A stretch of 64,000 bases of DNA from Tetmemena sp. SeJ-2015. Lineage: Eukaryota > Ciliophora > Spirotrichea > Sporadotrichida > Oxytrichidae. Positions 33,641 through 47,600 of this stretch are shown in pieces. Each line of letters starts with the position of its first letter. Position 1 is the first letter of the stretch. The stretch is taken from contig JAJKFJ010021684.1 in NCBI GenBank assembly GCA_027382625.1, forward strand, positions 54,683 through 118,682. The letters are read 5' to 3'. The notes under the pieces were generated by a model. The model was not told the origin of the DNA. It saw only the letters and a program-made list of their open reading frames with translations, and ran no database searches. Both the position numbers and the translations under genes were made by a program.

Positions 33641-34868
33641 TTCTATTTCAGATAGTGTAAATGATAAATTGAAAATAACAAATATATTAGAAAGATAATA
33701 ATTATATTCTAATTTTTAAATTAGAGTATCAGCTATTCTATTAAATTTAGTAAAAAAGGAAGATTTTATATAGGATTGAAAATATTTTTTTATTTTAATT
33801 ATAGATTTTAATCTCCTCTTTCACAAGACCGAAGGTTAGATTTGATATAAATTTTTATACTGAAGAGTAAGAACTTAAAGCTAAAAAAATTATATAACTA
33901 TGAATTATGAATGAGTAATCCACCATTTGCAGATAAAATGTTAGAAATTAACTGTATAAGCTTTAAATATCACTTTTAGTATTAAAATAAAACTAGATCT
34001 GAGTTGGTTATTTATCAGTTTGCTTTATTCACAAGCAATATCACAATTCAGAAGCTTCAATATTTTCATTATAAGCCACAATTCTTGTTGAGTAATTTGC
34101 TGCGAATTCTCAAGAATTATATAGGGGGTTTTATTTCAGGTATTTGCCTTAGAATAATTCAGAGAAAATGGTAAGAATCATAAATTAAGTTATACTTTTT
34201 TAATAGAAGTTATTCTGGCTAATTATTGACTTTCTAAAATATAGCTAAATTCAATTGATTTATTTGTTTAATATAAAAAACCTCAATTTTCTCAGAAGAA
34301 ACTAGATTTTATAGTGTTATTGTAGATAAATATTATTTTTATATTTTTTTCTATATATTTTGTATGCAATTCATTTATTTTAAATAAACTTTTTGAAAGT
34401 AGAAAAAGAGTATGGTGAAGAATATAGTTATTTTGAAGTTTCTCATAAATTAATATTTTAAGAGTAACTACAAAATACAAATTATCTTTTTTAAAAAGTA
34501 ACTTGAAATTTGGATGTTTATATCTTAAATTGTTCATATGGCATAAGTGGCTGTATAAGATTTAAATGTTAAGATTTGATATTTAAGATCTCTTATTGAA
34601 TTAAAGCACCTCTAAGATTTGTGAATAAATATGTATAATTTTAAGAATTGAATTAATCAAATACTACTGTTTGATCAAATAAATTTACTATATATAAATA
34701 AATTATAGCTGATAAAGAGTTTGATATTGTAGAGCGAATTCTTAAATCTCTATAATTTTAATTTTAGAATTTTGTAATGTTGATTATAAGCTAATCCTTC
34801 AACCTATTAAATTTTATTTAGCTTAAAGATAATTAAAATAATAATAAATAAAATCTGATTAATTCAAA

Positions 34869-35084
34869 ATGAGTGGCAGTTTAAGTTTTTTTGTTTAATT
34901 TATACCCAGAGATGAAGCATTAAATCATATCAGCAATAATCCTTAAAAATTATTTTATAATCTTTGTGATCTATAAATCAAAATTTTGTTTTATGCAGAG
35001 CTCCTTACCGAAGGCTCCGAATAAAAAGTGCCAGAAAAAACTCATTTAAATTCAAAAAGAGCTGTCTAACAAGCCACATATTGA
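34869..35084 (+). CDS. Possible small ORF, unknown (72 codons)
   Basis: ATG to TGA open frame reading MSGSLSFFVQFIPRDEALNH at its start, with five or more TAA/TAG read as Gln. It lies in the spacer between units 2 and 3. I recognise no family. The opposite strand here also opens with MSFFWHFLFGAFGKELC, which resembles a signal peptide and could be the missing start of unit 2. With a single stop codon and low GC, chance frames of this length are common. Confidence 0.2.
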
Positions 35085-35676
35085 GCTACTCAAAACATTA
35101 AATTCCCAATATTTTACAACTTTCATTTTACTTTCTATTTTATTTTAAATTCAAATATATTACTAATTTAATATTGATTATAGAAATTATTAAAGTAGAT
35201 TACTATTTTAGAATTTTATAGTTGAGGAATTGATAAATCGCCAATAGATCCATAATCGAAACCCACAAATTACCAGTAATTATCTGTAAATAAAGCAAAA
35301 AATTAAATCTAAACATTTGTTAAAGAACAATTGTTATTTATAAAAGATTATAAAAAAATATAGCCTCATCTATATTGAAATCTTAGATTTTGTATATTTT
35401 AAAATTTTAATTTTATGAACCAAAAATTTAATTTAATTAAATTTTAATTTAAAATTATGAAATTGAACATTTATTTTATTCAGTATATCAATTAAATTCT
35501 GTTAATCATTAAAGAGTGTATTTTTATCGAGAAAATAGATTTACCTCAATGTTTTAATTTATCTTAAAAATGAATTATCTAACTAAATTCAATATGGTAT
35601 AATATATTCGTTTTTTGTTCTTTATCTCAAAAGTCATAGAACATATTTTTATCTAGACTTTATGATATCACAGTTG

Positions 35677-38600
35677 TCATTTCTTTTTTCGGTGAGAGGT
35701 TTTACCATTTACAGACTTGCGTCTTATTTTAAGCTTTTAGCCTGGTTTCTCTTGAGAGTTAATAGTAGAAATCTTTATTGGCTCTAGATTCTCTTGTGGC
35801 AATCTATTAAAATATAGATAGAATAAGATAAGTTAATTTTCGACATAAATTAAATACAAATTAAATTATTTGAGTTATTATTAACCGAAATCTTTTTTTT
35901 ATACTTTTAATTTATGATTTTGCTAATCTAAATTTTCTAACTTGATTGTTTCAGATTTGAATGACCAAATAGTAAAAGATAAATCTTGCTGTCGATTTTC
36001 ATTTTTGGTATAAGTTTATAATTACCTATTAATTAAAAAGTTACCATAACTCAAAGGCTCAGATTTCTTTTCATAAATAGATTTTCATGTTTTTTTTTTT
36101 ACAAGAATGATGGAGATCACTAGTTTGCTTTTAAAATAATATTTGATATTTTATCTCCCTCAAAAATTCAGATAAAGATCTTAATTTATTTAAAAGAAAA
36201 CATTAGTGCTAATCATTACAAAGCTTTTATAAAAAAAAGGATATATAAAGGGGAAAAAATACTTAAGTCTATTTGAATACTTAGGTTTAGAATTATTTCG
36301 AAAGATTTTAGATTATTCACTATCGAAATGCCTTTTTTTATTTATTATTCGGGAAATTAAATTATTTCAGCAGATGTTTTTCATTCTTCCAATATTTGCC
36401 TTTATAATTGCTATAATTTAAAAAATATTATACCATTGATTTTAAAAGAAAATCGTCAAAGATGTGTGAAATTTCAAAGAAAGAATAAAAACAAAAGCAG
36501 ATATCAGAGCTTAAGAAATTTATATTTTAATGGCACATGGTATTTTTATCTACAAAATTTTTAGAGCATTTATTTTTAGTCCATTCTTTCAATCTTTTAA
36601 AGTGCACCTGTAAGTTCTTGGGCAGTATTATTTTTTTATTCGATTTTCCTTAAATTCGCAAGTATAATACAGCTTTATTTTTGAATGATGATGGATTATA
36701 AAGTATTTGAAGAGCCTTCTGATGTGGACTTTTTTAGAAATTTATTTTCTGTCTTTTAGCCAGAGATGATTTTCTTTTCTGCTTATTAATTGGGGAGCTG
36801 GGTAGCGTGATTTCATTTAAATCGATTTCTTATGATATGGAAAAAGACTAAGAGGGCAAGAATATTCCCTAACTGCTTTAGATATCTTCAGTCTTCGCTT
36901 TGGACATTTGCTTCTTCTTATTGTAGTATGCTTTGATTTTCATAAAAAATATCCTTCATCAGAGTAAGTACCAAGTTAACTATAAAAATAAGTTTGCAAA
37001 GTTGAATAAAATGCTAAAAAGATCAAGCACAGCTATATCCAACCCATTTTGGACTTTGTTTCTCCGTCCATCACAAAATCTTTAATTTTAACTTTATCTG
37101 AATAAGGCAGAAGCAAGCACATCAAAACCAAAAAGCAATACTCATTAAAGAGTTCTAGCTTCAAAAAGCTTTTGATGTAAAGGGTTTGAAATGAATCATG
37201 TACACTAGCATAATAAGTGAGGAGTAGATTTGCACAAATATTTGCAACATGAGGATAATCCGATAGGAATACAACTGTTAAAGAAAACACCAGACGCTTT
37301 ACAAAGTACAAAACGCAAAAAAGTAATTTAATAATATATAAATTTGGAGAGCTGTGAATAATCCAAGCTGCTAAGAAGAGTTATAAATCTCTCCCTGATA
37401 TTTTCTTGATTTAAAAGACCTCTCAGTTTAGTAATAAGCAGAATAGTCAAACAAGATCAATAAAATTAATTAAATGTTGCTAATTTAAGGAACAGCCACG
37501 ATTATTGCGAGTATAAAGAACACTACTATATTTATCTAAAATTTATTCTATTAGCTTATCTATAGAAAAGTTTACAGGAAATTTAAGTTACCGAATTTAA
37601 TGAAATTAAAGCTGCCAAAGAGTAGTTTAGATATCCTTTCAAATAAATTTTTTATTCATGATAAGTCTGAGATACACATTAAAGAACAGATTCTTCTCAA
37701 TTTTATCAATGTGTTGTCTCACCCTAAAGAAATTAGATAAAGGATCAGATAATATAATTTAATTAGCTTATTTTTAAACAAATTAGAATTTAGATTTTAA
37801 AGTCTTTATTTTTAAAATGAGAAATTCTTGAATTTGGAATAAAAATTTTATGCAATCTCTTGCAATAATAATAAAAAATAAAACCAATTTTTTTCTTAAA
37901 ATTTGTTCAAAGTGCAAGAACTTACTCTTATGCTGTAGTCTTAAAAAAAATTACTAGGAGATTTGCCAAAGTTAATTATCAATTATTGTTTGTGAAGAAT
38001 TATATTTTAGTTTAGGTTAATTTAAAAATATTATGTTTAGTTAAAGTTTTGGCTATACTATTTCTTCTTCATAAGTGGCCCTTTAACTGCTTTAAAGAAA
38101 AGACCGATCAAGATTGCTAAAAGCAAGAAGATAAGCAACTTTTATTTTACTGACCCAGATTATAAACAATGCTATTGGAACTAAAACTTTTAAAGATAGG
38201 AACTAATTTTTCTTAAATCAGAGTATAAAATCTCAAAAGATATCAAGCTAGCTAAAATTTTCATCATAACTAGATTACAGCGAAAAATATATTTAACATA
38301 TTACGTTTCTTTCATGATTATAGAGAATGTATCTTTTATATATTATTTGGGAATAATCTATAGGCATTTTTATTTTAAAGGCTTGAAATATCCACTAAAG
38401 TTGTGAGTAAGGATATAAAATATATTTAAAGATAGTAAATTAGCAGGAGCTTTTATGTTTAGTAAAGGCAAGCTGACAATTAGTTAAAGTGAACTGATGA
38501 GAACCCACACTTTCTTAAGAGAGAATTTGAAAAATATTGCGAGAAAGATGTTTAGTACAATTACTGAAGTCAAAGAATTTTACATGGAGGATGCCGAGGT

Positions 38601-41600
38601 GGCTAGTTTTTGTTACATTAAAATTATTTAATTGAATCTCCCAGGTTTAATTAGGGAGGAATTTGGTGAATGAGTTTCTCGCTGTCATCCACTATTTTAT
38701 AATTAATTTAATTCCAGTCAAATCCTCATTGATGAAAAACAGTTTCTTGTCAATTTATATTTCTAGCCTATCATAACCCTATAAGAATAGAATAAAATTT
38801 AAGAATTTAACTTACTTTTCCAATTGATATATCTTGCAAGTTTGGAAACTTTACATTTATTGTGAGAGTCTGTTTTTATTATGATTTTGGTGTCCAAGTT
38901 GACTGGTTTTATATTTTGCTATTTTCAAGATCAATTATTGTCCCATCATATTAAAATATTTAAGAACTCTGAGTTTAAGGGCTTAGTAACTTGAGATAAT
39001 TGCAAGATTGGGAATTCTTTTCAATGGTTGATCAAAGAGAATTTCTACTTCTCCAGTCATAGAAATTGAATTTATCTTTGCCTTGAACTTAGACTCTTCC
39101 ATCTTTTAGAGTAGGATGCTCACTCCTCCTATGCTAACTGACCCCGTGGTTGCATTATATGCAAAGTAATCAAGGTAGTCTTAACTCTTTGAATCTTGTA
39201 TGTCCACTTTAAGTTCATAGCTCCTACTCAATTAAATATATAAATGAGTTCTTGTTTAGGTCTCTCAAAATTATTTCAAAGCTGTAGGATCCAACCAAAA
39301 ATTCGCAAAAGATTAAACATTCTTAATTTAAATAATAGAAATAAAATAAAAATTGTAAAAGCTGACTTAAAGTTTATCTTTTAACTCACTGAAATATATT
39401 TACGTTTTATGATCATTATATAAATTAATGAGCCTAATTTTTGAGTTTAATCTTTGATTATATTTAAAGTTATTAGAATATAAAATTGGAATATTTTGGA
39501 CTCTATATTTAATTTACCGCATTGAAAATTAATTTAAAATTATCTAGACTTCGGATCGATAATTATGTCTGAGTTTTTGAGTTTAATGAAATTGTAACCT
39601 TTTAAATTGAACTCTACCGTGAATTAATCTCTTTAATCATCTTTCATATCAGGCAAAGAGAAGATTCTTTATTAATTTTCATTCATATAAACTTATATAG
39701 GATCTAAATCCTTCACAAAGTAAGGAGCTGTGTTGGAATCAGACGAAGCTTTAGTCAAAAGAGTCAACTTATAAAAATATAAGTTTAGGAGAATTCTTCC
39801 ACAATAAGCAAATAAAATATTGTCTTAGTAATACATCGTTAAAGTTAGCATCCATTCTTAAATGCCTACGTCACTATCGTCAGAGCTGAAAATTTTAAAT
39901 GAGAGAAACTGCTAATTATAAGAAATTGCACCGTTTTATGTTCCACTCGTCTGCATTTGGCTATAGACTGTATTTTTAGCAATCTGCGTTGCTATTCTAA
40001 AATTCACTAAATCAATAAATTTTAAAAAAAAATTTAAATTTTTTTAATAAGAAGGAATGGATTAGCGAGAATCTTTAAATCAGCTTAGCCTATTATATAA
40101 GTTGTTTATTGTTAGAGGCCTGTCTTTGAAATCTTTAAATATTTTGATCCACATTCTTATGAATTGAATATAGTCAAAGTGACATTAGTAATAAAATAAA
40201 TGTAATACCTTTTACTCCACTAAACTATTAATATTGGAAGGATTAAATTAGAATATTAAATTTAAATTGAGGAGTATGAGAGCTTTTATGAAAATTAAAG
40301 AGAGCACCTCAAAAAACTCTATATTTTTTTTACTATGTAACCGAATCTATTGGGTTTAATTTCGATATTATTTTTTAAATACTTCTTATATATTTTAATG
40401 CTTATTCTTTTCTAAAGCTATGGGATGAATACGAAAGGGTAATCGGGGGTAAGAGATTTAAAATTAAGGTTTTGATTAAGTTTTGGGAGTAGACTTGATG
40501 ATCAGCTAGTAACATTAGTGGATTTGATTAAATTAATCCTAAGTTTGAATCCCATAAATAACAAATTATTTAAAATTTTATTAATTAACGATTTTTCTGA
40601 TATCTTATAATGGTTTTCTCAATTAAGAATGATACCTAAAAGTATATCATAATAAGAATTGCACTCAACAACCTTAATGACAGAATTCATTGGTCGCAAA
40701 ATTGCACCTAAATTCTATCAGGCAAAGAACAAGCATCAGCGCAAAAATATAAATTTGAAAATTATTGGCAAAGATGCGCTGCAGTCTTCCATTACAATTA
40801 CTATTAAATATCATAGCTAAAATAATTCGTTACTGGGTGGAATCATATATTTAAATCAGGCTTATTTTGTATTAATCTCTTTTTTTTTCAGCAGCCGACT
40901 ATAATCAATTCGTATTTTAGCCAGATTATCTCCTGATGTTCCTAACATTATTGTTGGAATAGCTTTTAGAAATATAAGTAGTAAAAATAATTTAAAATAA
41001 AAATAAATTTAGGATCATACTTTTCTTTTCGTCCAAGATCAAAGATTTAGATGAATTTAGCTCATAATACTCTCTCTCTATCTGTCTCTCGAGTTGTCCT
41101 TTGAGTCACAATAAATTATTTTTCAAATTGGTAAATACTTCTTTGCCTTCTAGGTCTAAATTAATTTATCACTATAATTTATATTAATTGTTGAATCAAG
41201 TTTAATTTATTATAAATTCTTTAGATTGATTTATGTGTTTACTACCAATAGTTTCAAAGAGAAAGAAGTAGCTTCCCTTATCTTCTTGGCTAGTAGTGTT
41301 AATAACAATAAGAGAGTTCTCATAGTCTAGTAATGACTTTATATTTTTAAGAATGAGATAAAAGAAATTGCTAGAGAGTCTCCAATTGCATCGTATTACT
41401 AACTTCCATTATTCCACGTCATCACTTGCCTATCGATGAAGTCCCAGTCTGAGCACGACGAAATATTTTTTTCGATATATCATATTTTTTTATAAAATTT
41501 TTGGGGATTTGTACTAAATATAAAATATTTAGCAGTTATATTCTTAATAGAACTTTTTATATTTGTAATCTGCCTCTAATTAACTAAGAGTGTAAAATAA

Positions 41601-44600
41601 AGAATAAAACTTTGCACTTAAGAAGTGATTTCAAAGAAAATTTGGATTTATTCATGTTTATAATATAAGTTTTAGACTAATAGTTAATAAGCATTTTAAA
41701 TGAAGAAAGTTTAAGAGATTTTATTTAACTTTATTTATTTTTGAAATAACCAAGGAAGTTCTCAAAGATTTGAATTAAAATGTTTAGGGTAGGGTATTTC
41801 ACTGCTTATATCGTATGTAAATTCATTGGAGAAGTAATAATTATCTTCATACAAACTCATTTTAAATTAATTAAAAAATAATGAAAATCACTTTTATATT
41901 GAAAACATTTCATAGACATTTCATTATCAGAGTTTAAATTCATAGTCATTGTTGATTTAATTTTAAACTCCATATATAATGAATAATTTCTTATATTTTA
42001 AAAATAAGAAAAGCTTAAATTAACTTTACAAAGTTAACTCGAAATATTAATCATTTAAATAAGATTATAATATGGGATTAAGACGGAATGATGATCAAAA
42101 ATAAGAAATCTGGAAAAGTACTAAAAATTCAAATGGTAACGAGCTGTGAATGAAATAAGTGATCGAGAGTTCAAATCTCATGAATTCAAAAAGTTAAAGA
42201 TTAATTGGAAATAGCAATTTAGTTCAAATTTAAATGAAAATGAAATTATAAAAATTATAAATGAAGAGTTGCAAAATGTTGGCCGTTAAATTGTGAACTT
42301 CTGAGCTCAAAATGACACGTGTTCGATAATTTATTGAAATATAGTATAAGTTCCTCTTACACCATACTACAGGAGTGTTTAGGAAGAGATTTTGCCTTCA
42401 AAATGTCCTAACCAAGTAACCAAGAAATTAGTCAAGTTCAAAAACCTATGACATAGGTAGCTCTTTCGACAGACCTCCTAAAAAGAAGTTGCAAGGATCA
42501 AAGTTGATTACATTTAAAGCTTAATCGAATGGTAATAAAATCAACCATATCTACGCCAACTTCAGCCAAGGACTCAAAATTTATTAAATTATTTATTAAT
42601 TTAATTCACATTTTTTTTTATTAAATTCTACGCTCAAATACAGAATTTCAGTATTTGAGAAAATATAAACCTCATTACTATCTATCTTATATACAAAGTA
42701 TAAGAAGGAATGACTAGTAGTAAAATAAAATTCCCAAAAATAAAAATTTTTTTTTTAAAACTTTATAGCATCTCTGAAAAAAAGCTATATATGTTGAAAA
42801 CCTCCAGCTCTAAATTAAAACTTAACTAATAGTAAAAACAAATCAGATTTATGGATAAACAATAATTATTAACTACTTAAAGGTTTTTATGAATCTAAAT
42901 TTTTTTTAACAAAACACCAAAACCTTTTTTTTTTAAAAATATAATATCTTTTAAAAATTAACCCCAAAATTAAAGAATTTTTCTTCATCGATAACTGAAT
43001 TTATAATTTAAATTTTGGGTTGGAAATGTTTAAATATAATTATCTATCAAATAGAGCATTTTTACTCCAGAGGTAAATTCTTACTGGTATGTGTCTTGAG
43101 TTAGATAAAATGGGCCTATGTACAAATGATATGCATAGGTAACTTTTTGCAATAAATAAATAATTAAATGCTTTTAATTTTTATTTAATTTTGCAGATCA
43201 CTCTAACTTGCTATAAATTATTATTTTTAAAGGCACTAAAATCGGAGCGAGGATTTGGACTTACAGCTGAATAGACACTCGATAATATTAAGGTAATGCT
43301 ATTGAATTTGCAAAATTACAATTTAAATGCATAATTAACTATAAGAATTTTGAATCTCACAACTTTAAGACTTATTTCATAATTTATTTCATACATAACG
43401 AATACTCTAAACTTCTTAAGGCTGACGGTTACAAGTATTTTACTTTCTGCAGTATTAGTTATAGTGCCTTAAGCTTGTTATAGAAATTGTGCAATAATGA
43501 GATTTTAAGCATACAGCATTTATAACTAGCACTACGATTGATCCTTCATCCCTGTTTACCTTGCTACTTTCCTCAACCTCTTTGATTTTTAAACATCCTA
43601 TATCATAGAGGCTGTAAAGATAAGTGCATTTTAAAACTAGCTCTGCGCAATCCATCTCATCTATGATTTTTATAGAGCAAGTCACAAATCTTCGCAATGT
43701 GTTTTCAGGCTCTCCTATTCATCGTTTAAACAAATTTGCTTAAACTGCCTCCTCAAATTCCTTGCTTTTTTATTAACTGAATTCTCTATCCTCCTTTGCA
43801 TCCTCCTTCGATTATTTTTACTTTACTCGCCCTTGTTGTTTCTTAATTTGTCTTTAAAAGAGAGCCACATCTTGATTTCTTAGTTGACTTCTCTTCGCTC
43901 TTTTCCATAACATCCATTTATCCTGCCGTTGAAGTTAGTCATATCTGTTCACCCATATATTTTTGGAGGACTTCTTAAGTTTTTGAACTTAAGTTTTTCA
44001 CCATTTTAGAGATAACAAGCTCTCTACTCTTTTCTGTTGATAGTTTTCATTTTCATCAACGTGGTGGGTTATAATGAAGCTGTAGTTCTATCATTAAATA
44101 ATTGTATAAATTAAATTAATAATAATTATGATTTTATAGATAAGTTACTCTTATTCTAACTAACCTTATTCTATTAAACAGTCACTTTATTTCACTTTCT
44201 CCAGTAGGATTTTCGCAAAGATATTCTAACGTCTCACAGTTAATTATGTATTTAAATTGTAATTTTGCAAATTCAATAGCATTACCTTAATATTATGAAT
44301 TCATTATCTCCCACAATAATTAGAAATGTCAAATTTAATAACAATTTATTAATTTTGTTCAAAAATTATATATTTTCAAGCATTACAGTTCATTTAAGTC
44401 AACATAAACTGAACAAAGAATTTTTAGCTTTAAAAACCCTATAAATTAGTAACTACAGTGTTTCATTCTTCATGATCAGAGCAAAAATATCATTATTTTA
44501 TATGAATCTCTTTGTGAAATATAATTAAAATGTTAAATAATAAAATTCAATGACTTTAAGTAAATGTTTTTAATAATTACAATCTTCGCTAAAGAATGTT

Positions 44601-47600
44601 ATAAATCAGTGACTTAAAATAAAGCATTATAGCTGCTTGGTAAATCTAAACGTAAAATTAGGAGCTATGGGGGATCAGTCTTCAAATTATTTAATTTAAA
44701 ACAAACAAATAATCTTAATAAATTTAATCCAAATTTTATAACTTAATAGTATCTAAATCTCAAGTATGCAGTCCATTTTTAAAATCTAGAAATATGATTT
44801 TACTATATTACTCCAATTATAAGTTGATTCTTTGATGAACAAAGATCACAATATTTATAATATCATATTTCTAATAAGGGAATATTTATCTTTGTCTTTT
44901 TATTTTTACAAGGATAACCTCAAATTCCAATCTCAAATCTATGCACAAAACAATATTAAAAATATAATAAAGATAAATCAAAACTGAAGCTCTCTCGCAA
45001 GAAGTTTATAGAATTTATATAAAAATATTTTTGCATTAAATTAAGTAATTCGTGAGCAGATTTTCTAAAATTTGATTGAATATAAACTAAATAAAAATAT
45101 ACTCATTAAATATTATTATGAGCTTAAAATCCTCTTTTTAGAAATATATGATTTTTTTATTTCAAATAGATCTCTATTATTCACTTAAGAAAGTTATTAA
45201 ATTATCCATTTTTCTAAACTAAGTTTTTTAATTTATATTGAGAACTTTATATACTCAATTGAATAATGAAAACATTACTTATTGTTTTTTCTTTTTTAAT
45301 AAATTTCAATATAAAATTTATATAATTCAAATCTTTGAAAAATAACGCAAATTAAGAAGGCATTTATTAATTTCAAAAAAAAAATATTTTCTTCTTATCT
45401 AGAATATAATAAATGCATTTTTTAAAATTTTTATTATTTATTTTTTAAAAAAATATTTTTTAAAGTTTAAAATTATAAATTTTTTTAAAAAAATTTTTCA
45501 GTTAAAATTGCTTTTTAGTACTTTAAATAAGCAATCAACCTTATTATCAGCTATTTAAATATTTTCAAGATGATTTCAACTCATTTTAAGCCAACATGGT
45601 GCCCCCATTTTAATTAAAAACCAAACCCAATTTTAATCCCTTTTAAAAAATAATAATTAAAATAATATTATCAGCTGATATTTAACTATTTTAATTTTAT
45701 GGCCCGACATAATTGTTAAATTTTATCCTAAAATTTAATATAAATATATAACTAAGATTAAAAGATAGCAATCGCATTATAAACCCCATAATACGATAAG
45801 TAATCTAAAATAATTGTTAATTATATAATACATTCCTAGCTTATTAAAAAATTTAGGCGGGGATGGGACCGAAGGCGTGTTGTGTTCTCCTTTTTATTAT
45901 CAAAATTCTTCCAAAAGTGTCTGAAAAAAAGTGTTAAAATCCAAAAAAATTAAGAAAATTTAGTATCTAAAATTTCCTTTAAATACAAATTTAAGTTTCA
46001 GATTTTTATAACTAATTCTAAATATATATTTTTTATTAAGTCTCATTTTAATAATGCTATTAATATTCTATATTTTTTCTTGATCAAATTGATTTTGAGC
46101 TATTCCATATTCTTCTACTTTTTAAAAAAAATATTGTCTAATATTCTATTAAGAACTTATATAAAGGTTATGTAGTGCACCTATTTTTCTAATTCTTTCC
46201 TTAGAGTTCTCATCTTAAATTAAAAGCTGCTGTAGATTAAATTGTTTTATTCTTTTGGTCTGATTCTTTTTAAATAAAGCATAAGATATCACCAAATCAC
46301 TTAAGAATTATTCTTTTATTTGTAAAATAGATTCAGAATATATCTTAAACCAATTTACTTTAAATGTAAAATATAAAAATTTATATCACAAATGAGGAAG
46401 TCTATTTCCTAAAAATTTGATTTTCTGATATTGGGATTTATTCTCCTGATCAATGAAGTATGAATCAAGAAGTTTAATTTAATAATATTTTTAAATATAG
46501 AAACTTAGATTCCTCTGAATGTTATCCAACATTGTACAAATAAAACTTGTAGGCATACGAATATTTTATAATTTAAAGAATTAACGGAGAAAATTGAGAT
46601 AAGCAAACAGCCATTAACAATGCTAAACAAAACTAAATTAAAAATCAAACTTAATAAAATTTTGCTTGAGCCAACTAAAACCTATACTTAATCCTATATT
46701 GTACGAAAGCAACTTAAATAAACTAATAAAACAAGAGATTATTTATTGATAATTAATAGAAAGCGTAAATGTATTGGATATTTCTCATCGCTATCAAAGC
46801 CAGCTAAAGAAACTTAATTAAATATAGCGGATAATTTAATGGAAAATGAAATTAATATAGATATTGAATTAAAATGAAGTGAATTAGTGGAACTTGAAGT
46901 GTGTCCAAATTAAATAATTATTACACCATTCGATTCAATATCTAATTCTAATAATTTTATTTCCTTGCAACTTTTGTGTGGGAGAGCTCAATCAAGAGTT
47001 ATAATCGACGCAAGTTTATTAATAATTTAAAATGGAAAATTAAATTGAATGAGAGCATAATATCTCTCAGATGAGAGATGCTGAGAAGATGGTTAAAAGA
47101 GAAGCTAATATTATTTTTTTTATCAGATATCTAACAAGCTACAGATGAGGGGTGAATCTGATATTTAAAATAACTCCATTTTAAAACTCTTGATTTATTA
47201 TTTTAATCAATCACCGATTTCAATAAATTTTTTTACTATAATTACTAAAGACCTTTAATTTATACATTTTAAAATCAAGAAAAAATATATTTAAAAGATA
47301 TATGACAAAGTTTTTTATTTATGAATTTGTAATTTTTGCATAGACTTGTTTAATTTATAAATAGAAACATTTATTTTAGATTCAAAGTTTTATAGAAGAT
47401 TTTAAAGAAATGTTAAATTTAGAGACTTCCTTTCGAGCTAAAAGTCTCATCTTCCATATCTTTTTTAATGTTATAAGTGACTTTAAATTACAAATTTAAA
47501 TTATGGCAGTTAGTTAAGGAGAAGATCAGCAAAAGAGCACTATAAAGCCTCTCTTCTTTTTTATCACTCTTATCCCTCCTCATTGCTCACTTAGGCTTAC

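Noticed and set aside
43455..43697. 80-residue minus ORF
   Set aside because: Inside the 997-bp transposon; no recognised family and adjacent longer frames on the same strand compete. Kept only as part of the element.
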